Source: Anaerolineales bacterium (GTDB lineage Bacteria > Chloroflexota > Anaerolineae > 4572-78 > J111). Taken from it: DNA of 5,025 nucleotides. This document shows, piece after piece, positions 1 through 5,025 of this stretch (within the stretch, counting starts at the first letter, position 1; each line of letters begins with the position of its first letter). Both the position numbers and the translations under genes were made by a program. The stretch covers positions 1 to 5,025 of the forward strand of contig JAAUSP010000570.1 in assembly GCA_012032575.1 (NCBI GenBank). Direction: 5' to 3'. Below the pieces are notes generated by a model. That model had not been told where the DNA came from, did no database searches, and saw only the letters and a list, made by a program, of their open reading frames with translations.

Positions 1-60
1 GCAGGGGTCGCAGGATAGCACCTTTGCAACCTTGTTACCTTGCGACTCTGCTACCTGTAA
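1..60. repeat. Degenerate tandem octamer repeat (ACCTTGnn-like) upstream of the ASCH gene
   Basis: From 20 to 60 the sequence divides into five consecutive units of 8-9 nt: ACCTTTGCA (20-28), ACCTTGTT (29-36), ACCTTGCG (37-44), ACTCTGCT (45-52) and ACCTGTAA (53-60). The preceding bases (1-19) look like the opposite orientation of the same words: GTCGCA at 7-12 matches TGCGAC at 41-46, and CAGGATAGCA at 11-20 resembles the reverse complement of TGCTACCTG at 49-57. The stretch can therefore fold on itself. It lies in the presumed 5' non-coding region of the first gene and the array may begin before the window. I see no open frame or convincing promoter in it. It is probably a decaying short tandem repeat of a family scattered between genes. 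Confidence 0.55.
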
Positions 61-84
61 TCTTATCATAGAGGGATAAACACT

Positions 85-570
85 ATGCTTTTTCAACACA
101 CCTGGAAATATGTCATCAGTGGTCAGAAAACCCAAAACCGGCGCTTGGTGCAGGAGGGGGATTACGCCGAGGTGGATGAGGCTGACCAATCCATCCTGAA
201 AGTCATCCGTACCGCCGATGCCGGAGTACCCAAACCGCTCTATGAAGTGGGCAAAACCTACTCGGTGCAGCCCGGCCTGGCCAAAAAGACGGTCGGCAAT
301 ATCAAGCTGACAGGGATTCGCCGGGAGCGGCTGCAAGACCTGACCGAGGCGGAAATCTTGAAGGAATTGCCCATTACTTCTATGGAAGAAGGTATCAGCG
401 ATACCCAATGGGCTTTACGCACCTTTATGGCTACCTGGAATATCATGAACTCTGAGCCGGGCACCCGCTGGGAAGATAACCCCGAAGTGTGGGTATTGGA
501 ATTTGAGCCGGCGCTCAAAGCAACTCCAAAAAAGCGCTCCGGCTTTGGTAAATTTTCTCTAAAATCATAA
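85..570 (+). CDS. ASCH / PUA-like domain protein
   Basis: This 161-residue protein has no signal peptide or membrane segment, so it should be cytoplasmic. The N-terminus has the layout of ASCH-type PUA-like beta-barrels: an early Trp (W7), then G13-Q-K-T-Q-N-R-R20, matching the family's G-x-K-(x4)-R core, and a later 'vGktY.vqpG' strand (53-64). A 'G.IKLTGIRRERLQDLTEAE' segment (71-90) corresponds to the typical 'ig.i.i..i..erl.dit.eda'. Near the C-terminus W-V-L-E-F-E resembles the closing strand. ASCH domains are thought to bind RNA or modified nucleotides, and some are nucleases or amidohydrolases; nothing here fixes a substrate. The basic tail (KKRSGFGKFSLKS) could touch nucleic acid. The start is supported by GAGGG at 71-75, 9 nt before the ATG. 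The AIM24 gene follows after 33 nt. The domain call is by motif recognition only. Confidence 0.7.
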   Translation: MLFQHTWKYVISGQKTQNRRLVQEGDYAEVDEADQSILKVIRTADAGVPKPLYEVGKTYSVQPGLAKKTVGNIKLTGIRRERLQDLTEAEILKELPITSMEEGISDTQWALRTFMATWNIMNSEPGTRWEDNPEVWVLEFEPALKATPKKRSGFGKFSLKS

Positions 571-603
571 GCTTTTCTGGCGCAGCAAGAAAGGAATCAA
601 AAA

Positions 604-1284
604 ATGCAAACCGAAATTCTTTATCGTCCTGCTTTTTCATTGACCCGGGTGCGGCTTGACCCCAATGAAGAAATCCGCGTTGAGGGTGGCGCTATGGTCG
701 GCATGTCCGAAGGCGTAGCCATTGAGACCAAAATGCAGGGTGGCTTTCTCAAATCCCTGGCTCGTTCGGTTCTCGGCGGCGAGTCCTTTTTCGTCAACAC
801 TTATAAAGCCCCGGCCCAGGGCGGCGAAATCAACCTGGCCCCGGCTTTGCCCGGCGATATGTTTGTGCTGGAGCTGCAAAACGAGTCCATGCTGATTCAA
901 TCTGGCGCGTTTGTCGCCTCGGCCAGCAGTGTGGAGATCAGCACCAGTTGGGGCGGGGCCAAAGGCTTTTTTGGCTCCGGCGGTTTGATTTTGCTCAAAG
1001 CCACCGGCTCCGGTTCGCTGGTCCTGGGCTGTTACGGGGCTATCCACGAGCTAAACCTGGCCGCCGGCCAGAAGTACACCATTGATACCGGCCATATCGT
1101 TGCCTTTAGTGAAAAGATAGGCTTCCAGGTGCGCAAGGTAGGGGGCATGAAATCCACGCTGCTTAGCGGTGAGGGGCTGGTGGTTGACCTGACCGGCCCC
1201 GGCCGGGTGTTGATGCAGACTCGCTCCACCGATGCCTTCCTGTCGTGGCTGATCCCCTTGTTGCCCAAGAGCAGCAATAACTAA
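604..1284 (+). CDS. AIM24 family protein (TIGR00266-type, formerly DUF124)
   Basis: The product has 226 residues, close to the usual size for bacterial AIM24-family proteins, and no signal peptide. Recognisable family features in order are: an N-terminal strand ending in E-G-G-A-M (27-31); G-G-E-S-F-F-V-N (58-65) after a Gly-rich turn; A-P-A-L-P-G-D-M (79-86); Q-S-G-A-F-V-A-S (99-106); a run of Gly-rich short strands to about 150; and the C-terminal signature T-R-S-(x4)-F/L-x-W-L-x-P-L-L-P (206-221). The family folds as a beta-barrel related to TRAP-like or cupin shapes. It is named after a yeast mitochondrial inner-membrane protein, but its bacterial biochemical role is not established. The start is well placed: AAGGAA at 591-596 lies 7 nt before the ATG. 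The TAA at 1282-1284 directly abuts another ATG (1285), which I do not think is used. It is probably co-transcribed with its neighbours. Confidence 0.9.
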   Translation: MQTEILYRPAFSLTRVRLDPNEEIRVEGGAMVGMSEGVAIETKMQGGFLKSLARSVLGGESFFVNTYKAPAQGGEINLAPALPGDMFVLELQNESMLIQSGAFVASASSVEISTSWGGAKGFFGSGGLILLKATGSGSLVLGCYGAIHELNLAAGQKYTIDTGHIVAFSEKIGFQVRKVGGMKSTLLSGEGLVVDLTGPGRVLMQTRSTDAFLSWLIPLLPKSSNN

Positions 1285-1325
1285 ATGAGAGTCCTGCAAA
1301 TTGCCGTTTTTCAGAAACTAATATT

Positions 1326-1333
1326 AGAGAGGG
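1326..1333 (+). promoter_or_regulatory. Ribosome binding site that fixes the protease start at 1339
   Basis: AGAGAGGG ends 5 nt before the ATG at 1339 and is the best Shine-Dalgarno match in the 54-nt gap. The alternative in-frame ATG at 1285 has only GCAGCAATAACTAA in front of it, with no Shine-Dalgarno match. Starting at 1339 also gives a textbook signal peptide, whereas starting at 1285 would add 18 residues before it. Confidence 0.75.
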
Positions 1334-1338
1334 TTACA

Positions 1339-4300
1339 ATGGTTAACATTTCGACACGATTTATCAACTCACGGACCTTGCTGGCCCTATGCTTGGTGAT
1401 CTTAATCGGGGTTCTCGGTAACGGAACTGAAGCCTCAGCCGCCCCGGCAGAGGTTTCTACCGCCCGTCCTGTTGCCCAGGGTGAAGCCGAATGGACAATT
1501 ATGATGTACCAGGACGCCGACGACGAAGTCCTGGAGCGCGACATTATGATTGACTTCAACGAAGCCGAGCGGATCGGCTCCACCGCCGAGGTCAATATTG
1601 TGGCCCAGGTAGACCGCTATGTCGGCGCTTTTGACGGTATGGGCGATTGGACCTCGACCAAACGCTTCTATCTTACTCAGGATGACAACCTGGATGAAAT
1701 TGGCTCGGAAGAGTTGGCCGATTTGGGCGAGGTCAATATGGCCGATGGCCCCACCCTGGTTGATTTTATCACCTGGGCCGCCGCCAACTTCCCGGCTCGC
1801 AAATACGCCCTGATTATGTCGGATCACGGCGCGGGCTGGCCCGGCGGCTTTGGCGACCCCGATCCGGGCGAATTTGGAGCCGATGATATCTACCTGGCTC
1901 AAGGGTTTGGGGATCAGCTATATCTGATGGAAATTGACCGCTCTCTGGAAGCGGCCCGCGCCCAGGCCGGGATTGATCAATTTGAGTTTGTCGGCTTTGA
2001 CGCCTGCCTGATGGCGCAACTGGAAGTTTTTAACGCCCTGGTTCCCCACGCCCGTTACAGCGTGGCCTCGCAAGAAACTGAACCGGCTCTGGGTTGGGCT
2101 TACACCAGTTTTTTGAGTGAATTGGTCAACAACCCGGCGATGGACGGTGGCGAACTGGGGCAGCACATCGTTGACAGCTACATTGACCAGGATCAGCGCA
2201 TTGTAGATGATGCCGCCCGCCAGGCTTTTGTAGCCGAAGCCTACGGCTATGAAGATCAGACCACGCCGCAGGAAGTGGCCGAAGCCAGCGGGCAGGATAT
2301 TACCCTGACCGCGATTAATCTGGCGGCGATACCGGCGGTTAACGCAGCGCTGGATAACCTGGCCGCCAGCCTGGTCAATATTGATCCGGCCATTACCGCC
2401 GAAGCGCGGGCCTATGCTCAATCTTTTACAACAATTTTTAATGATGAACTGCCTTCGCCCTACATTGATTTGGGTCATTTTGCCCAGTTAGCTGTGGAGT
2501 TGAGTGGCGATGCGCAGGTAAGCGCGGCGGCGGATGAACTCAATGTGGCCCTCGGCCAGGCTATTGTGGCTGAAAAGAATGGCCCGGAACGGCCTGGAGC
2601 CAGCGGCATTGCGATCCACTTCCCCACCAGCGAAATTTTTGGCGAGGGTGACAACTTTGGCTACACCCAGGTGGCCTCCCGTTTTGCCGAGCAGACCAAG
2701 TGGGATGAATTTCTCAATTTCCACTACATTGGCGTTGGTGGTGAACTGATAGCCGCTGCGCCCGAGGCTGAACCTGCGCCAGCGCCCGCGGTTGACCTGG
2801 AAGAGGAATACGGCGGCTTCATTACCAGCGAAGAGCAGTTAAACCAGGTGCAGCAGCAGGCCGCCAGTCTCAAGCCCCTGCAAATGACCCCACTGACCCT
2901 TTCCGCCGAAGTCGCCTCCATCGGCCAGGCGGTCAATCTCCAAACTGAGGTCAGCGGCGACCGGCTGGCCTACATTTACACCTTTATTGGCCGCATTTTG
3001 CCCCAGGAAGAACTGCTGGTGGTTGAAGACGAGGATTACATCTTTGCCGACGAGAATAACGAGGTAGAGGGGGTGGTCTATCCGGTTTGGCCGGAGGGCA
3101 GCGTTACCGTTGATTACGATTGGGAGCCGTACATTTACGCCATCAACGACGGGACCACCTCCGTCCGGGCGCTGTTGTCCCCCGATACTTACGATGCCGA
3201 ATCGCCCACCTACTCTGCCAACGGTATCTTTACCTTTGCCGACAGCGGCGAGCAGCGTTATGCCACCCTCTACTTCCGCGATGGCGAACTGACCGAGGTT
3301 TTTGGCTTCACCGGCGACGCCGCCACCAGCGGCGGCAGCCCGCGTGAAATTACCCCCCGGCCCGGCGATCAATTTACCGTTTTTGAAGAAGGGTACACTT
3401 TGAGCGACGAGGCCGAAAGCGAAACGTTCAGCCGCGAAGGCGGCACGTTGACCTTTAGCCAGGAACCGTTCTTTGTGGAAGAAATTGTCGCGCCGGCCGG
3501 CAGCTATATTTTGGGCTTTATTGCCGAAGATGTAGACGGCCAAACCCAGGAACAGTACGAAAGCTTGTTTGTCGAAAATGAGGCTGCGTCGGCGGTGGAA
3601 GGCTTTACGGCCTATGCCAACGAGGATTTAGGCTTTGCCCTGCTTTATCCCGACACCTGGCTGGAACCTGAGGAAAATACCGATAATGCCAGTGTGACCT
3701 TTGCCAACCAGGATGACACCGCTTATGCCATTATCTACAAAGAAAGCTATCCTGACGCCACCGGGACTCAGGAGGCCAATGAGCAAGCCATCCAGAGCAA
3801 CATTGACTTTTTGAACCAGCTTGAAGGGTTGGAAAACCTGCAATATGTCGGCGAACCCACCGATATCATCGTCGGCGCGTTTGACGGGCGCGAAGTTGAT
3901 TTTACCTACGAGCAGGATGGTCAGCCCTACTCCGGCTTTGTGGTCGTCACCACCCCCACCCCGGATGTCACCTACAGTATCTTGTTGATTACCGCCGACT
4001 CCAACCTGGATGCCGCCATTGCCGAATTTAATACCATGCTGGAAAACTTCGACATCCTCATCTCCGGCGTGAGCAAAGAAGAAGTCGGCGCGGCCCCGCC
4101 CGCCTTTGCCGACTCGGCGGTGGATGACTTCACCGACCCGACCAGTGGCCTGGTGGACGCCCAGGAGGCTCAGGATTGGGGCCGGGGCTACTACAATCCC
4201 GACATCGAGCAATACGTCGTCGAACTGGTTCCCTATGCCGGCCCTATCTACGATTACTACGAGAGCGCAGCTTTGGATGACAACTTTATGCTCCAGATAA

Positions 4301-4677
4301 CCTCCGGCTACGAGGGCGCGCTGAATAACAGCTACGGCCTGGTCTTCCGGTTGAGCGAAAACGGCTACTACGCCTTCAGCATCTCCGGCGACGGTTTCTA
4401 CACGGTTGAGCGCTCGGATGGCACGGAGACCGCCACTGTGATTGATTGGACCTCCTCGGAGTTGATAAGCCAGGATGAACTGGCGGCCAATGTTTTGACC
4501 GTGCTCGGCCAGGGCGACACCTATAGCCTGTACATCAACGGCCAGCAGGTGGGCACCTTCACCGACGCTACCCACAACGGCGGCACTTTTGGCATCATCA
4601 GCAACAACTTCGACGAGGAAACGCCGGTCACTTTCTATTATGATGATCTGACGGTGGGCACGCCGGCCAGCGAATAG
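1339..4677 (+). CDS. Secreted clostripain-like (C11) cysteine peptidase with PsbP-like and LamG-like C-terminal domains
   Basis: This is a 1112-residue exported protein. Residues 1-34 form a signal peptide with a basic start, the hydrophobic core LLALCLVILIGVL and an A-S-A|A cleavage site. Residues ~52-464 match peptidase family C11: WTIMMYQDADDEVLE at 52-66, catalytic His163 in S-D-H-G, catalytic Cys223 in F-D-A-C-L-M, SQETEPALGWAY at 244-255 and S-G-I-A-I-H-F-P at 422-429. Asp221, two residues before the Cys, occupies the position that gives clostripain its basic P1 preference, so Arg/Lys cleavage is inferred. A Pro/Ala/Glu linker (~472-486) leads to a beta-rich region (~515-746) I cannot assign. 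A PsbP/Mog1-like domain follows (~755-908, with 'GFALLYPDTW'), then a LamG/concanavalin-like domain (~929-1110, with 'DDFTD' and 'YSLYINGQQVGTF'). There is no C-terminal anchor. The chain is strongly acidic, and Cys223 is the only cysteine after the signal peptide. The frame is intact. An in-frame ATG at 1285 is the less likely start. Confidence 0.88.
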   Translation: MVNISTRFINSRTLLALCLVILIGVLGNGTEASAAPAEVSTARPVAQGEAEWTIMMYQDADDEVLERDIMIDFNEAERIGSTAEVNIVAQVDRYVGAFDGMGDWTSTKRFYLTQDDNLDEIGSEELADLGEVNMADGPTLVDFITWAAANFPARKYALIMSDHGAGWPGGFGDPDPGEFGADDIYLAQGFGDQLYLMEIDRSLEAARAQAGIDQFEFVGFDACLMAQLEVFNALVPHARYSVASQETEPALGWAYTSFLSELVNNPAMDGGELGQHIVDSYIDQDQRIVDDAARQAFVAEAYGYEDQTTPQEVAEASGQDITLTAINLAAIPAVNAALDNLAASLVNIDPAITAEARAYAQSFTTIFNDELPSPYIDLGHFAQLAVELSGDAQVSAAADELNVALGQAIVAEKNGPERPGASGIAIHFPTSEIFGEGDNFGYTQVASRFAEQTKWDEFLNFHYIGVGGELIAAAPEAEPAPAPAVDLEEEYGGFITSEEQLNQVQQQAASLKPLQMTPLTLSAEVASIGQAVNLQTEVSGDRLAYIYTFIGRILPQEELLVVEDEDYIFADENNEVEGVVYPVWPEGSVTVDYDWEPYIYAINDGTTSVRALLSPDTYDAESPTYSANGIFTFADSGEQRYATLYFRDGELTEVFGFTGDAATSGGSPREITPRPGDQFTVFEEGYTLSDEAESETFSREGGTLTFSQEPFFVEEIVAPAGSYILGFIAEDVDGQTQEQYESLFVENEAASAVEGFTAYANEDLGFALLYPDTWLEPEENTDNASVTFANQDDTAYAIIYKESYPDATGTQEANEQAIQSNIDFLNQLEGLENLQYVGEPTDIIVGAFDGREVDFTYEQDGQPYSGFVVVTTPTPDVTYSILLITADSNLDAAIAEFNTMLENFDILISGVSKEEVGAAPPAFADSAVDDFTDPTSGLVDAQEAQDWGRGYYNPDIEQYVVELVPYAGPIYDYYESAALDDNFMLQITSGYEGALNNSYGLVFRLSENGYYAFSISGDGFYTVERSDGTETATVIDWTSSELISQDELAANVLTVLGQGDTYSLYINGQQVGTFTDATHNGGTFGIISNNFDEETPVTFYYDDLTVGTPASE

Positions 4678-4689
4678 CTTCATTCATAG

Positions 4690-4786
4690 GTCATTTCGAG
4701 CGACGAAGGAGCGAGCAAATCCCTCAGAACCAGGTTTGTAAGACGAGGTATTAGGGACTGCTTCGCGTCCCTTCGGTCGAAATGAC
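4690..4786. repeat. REP/MITE-like imperfect palindrome
   Basis: Two arms face each other: 4690-4724 and 4753-4786. The outer ten bases pair perfectly (GTCATTTCGA at 4690-4699 with TCGAAATGAC at 4777-4786), the inner ends pair as TCCCT (4720-4724) with AGGGA (4753-4757), and the middle is imperfect, with a one-base length difference. The loop is about 28 nt. 'GTCATTTCGA' ends with a GCGA-rich interior are a style of dispersed intergenic palindrome common in several bacterial phyla, so this is probably one copy of a non-autonomous repeat. It begins 12 nt after the protease stop and lies before the terminator, so it would be transcribed in the 3' untranslated region. It encodes nothing. Confidence 0.7.
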
Positions 4787-4810
4787 ATGCTTAGGCTCAC
4801 TGCGTAAGTC

Positions 4811-4847
4811 AATAAGGGTAGGTCGTGCGACCTGCCCTTATTTTTTT
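4811..4847 (+). terminator. Rho-independent terminator of the protease gene/operon
   Basis: Left arm 4811-4825 (AATAAGGGTAGGTCG) pairs with right arm 4828-4842 (CGACCTGCCCTTATT) across 15 positions with a single U-G wobble, and the 2-base centre opens to a tetraloop in practice. The right arm runs into seven T residues (4841-4847). This is a strong intrinsic terminator, 134 nt after the protease stop, and the first one seen after the three-gene run. The opposite strand has no comparable T-run, so it works in the plus direction only. Confidence 0.9.
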
Positions 4848-4855
4848 AGACAGGC

Positions 4856-4884
4856 TGGTTTAACTTAGATTAATTTGGTAAAAT
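4856..4884 (+). promoter_or_regulatory. Possible extended -10 promoter for the downstream gene
   Basis: TGGTAAAAT at 4876-4884 has the form of an extended -10 box (TGn followed by TAAAAT). The hexamer 17 nt upstream (TGGTTT, 4856-4861) is a poor -35. The site sits in the AT-rich gap just after the terminator and ahead of the ATG at 5006, where a promoter is expected. A start near 4891 would give a leader of about 115 nt containing the twin hairpins. This is pattern matching only. Confidence 0.3.
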
Positions 4885-4900
4885 TCAGGTAGGGTGTGTT

Positions 4901-4954
4901 GTAGGACAAGCTGTTAGCTTGTCCCGAACCGGACAAACTGTTAGCTTGTCCTAC
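4901..4954. repeat. Tandem pair of 21-nt hairpin repeats with nested outer palindrome
   Basis: Two 21-nt units, 4904-4924 and 4931-4951, differ at one base and are separated by CGAACC. Each has the form GGACAAGCT - GTT - AGCTTGTCC; the first is a perfect 9-bp stem with a 3-nt loop, while the second has A instead of G at 4937, giving one mismatch. In addition GTAGGACAAGCT (4901-4912) is the exact reverse complement of AGCTTGTCCTAC (4943-4954), so the whole block can also fold as one longer hairpin. Neither unit is followed by a T-run, so terminator function is unlikely. Confidence 0.8.
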
Positions 4955-5005
4955 ATTTTCAACGGCCCATCAATTCATCCAACTATACCCAAGAAAGAAA
5001 CTAAA

Positions 5006-5025
5006 ATGTCCCAACTCTTCACGCG
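5006..5025 (+). CDS. Probable start of a downstream gene, truncated by the window end
   Basis: ATG at 5006 opens a frame reading M-S-Q-L-F-T before the window ends. AAGAAAGAAA (4991-5000) is a weak purine-rich ribosome binding stretch 5 nt upstream. The position, downstream of a terminator and a possible promoter, fits the beginning of a new transcription unit. Six codons are too few to name a product or prove that the frame is coding. Confidence 0.45.

Noticed and set aside
64..69. TATCAT as a -10 box before the ASCH gene
   Set aside because: Transcription would begin at or after the Shine-Dalgarno sequence at 71-75, and no -35 is seen within the octamer repeat.
1319..1324. TAATAT as a -10 box before the protease gene
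   Set aside because: TTGCCG at 1301-1306 is only 12 nt away, too short for a -35 partner. A start about 7 nt downstream would remove the ribosome binding site at 1326-1333.
1381..1392. Lipoprotein processing site at the Cys in the protease signal peptide
   Set aside because: The residues before the Cys are L-A-L, with Leu at -1 instead of Gly/Ala/Ser. The Cys lies inside the hydrophobic core, and a good A-S-A|A signal peptidase I site follows.
1619..1813. Short plus-strand out-of-frame ORF inside the protease (others similar at 2534, 3110, 3120 and 4106)
   Set aside because: Pro/Arg/Ser-rich low-complexity translation typical of a shifted frame within a GC-rich gene.
2839..3543. Antisense open frame of 234 codons opposite the protease middle region
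   Set aside because: Same shadow effect; no recognisable motif, and the plus frame is continuous.
3628..4683. Antisense open frame of 351 codons opposite the protease C-terminal half
   Set aside because: It lies wholly opposite a well-supported gene with clear domains. Its Val/Gly/Ala-rich composition is that expected from reading GC-biased codons backwards, and no family motif is visible.
4904..4951. Minimal CRISPR array
   Set aside because: Only two units with a 6-nt spacer, and each unit is a self-contained hairpin; spacer length and repeat form do not fit CRISPR.

Overview
The window reads as ordinary bacterial chromosome of medium-high GC. It carries three complete plus-strand genes in a row, a strong intrinsic terminator, a repeat-rich intergenic stretch, and probably the first codons of a fourth gene. 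The protein styles suggest a member of the Chloroflexota (Anaerolineae-like): an AIM24-family protein, and a very acidic secreted clostripain-like protease with extra beta-rich modules. The short palindromic intergenic repeats fit the same picture. This taxonomic reading is inference; there is no rRNA or marker gene to prove it.

Layout. Positions 1-60 hold degenerate tandem octamers of the type ACCTTGnn. Positions 85-570 encode a small ASCH/PUA-like domain protein. Positions 604-1284 encode an AIM24 (TIGR00266-type) protein. Positions 1339-4677 encode a 1112-residue exported C11 (clostripain) cysteine peptidase with a signal peptide, the His/Cys catalytic pair, a Pro/Ala/Glu linker, an unassigned beta-rich region, a PsbP-like domain and a C-terminal LamG/concanavalin-like domain. 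Positions 4678-5005 hold no gene but three stacked inverted-repeat structures: a REP/MITE-like palindrome, a rho-independent terminator and a tandem pair of small hairpins. An ATG at 5006 opens a reading frame that runs off the window.

The three genes have gaps of 33 and 54 nt and no convincing internal promoter or terminator, so they may share one transcript ending at about 4847. There is no clear functional link between them. The first two products look cytoplasmic and the third is secreted, so the grouping may be only transcriptional. I did not see a clearly new biological system. The most notable items are the domain architecture of the large protease and the repeat families around the operon.
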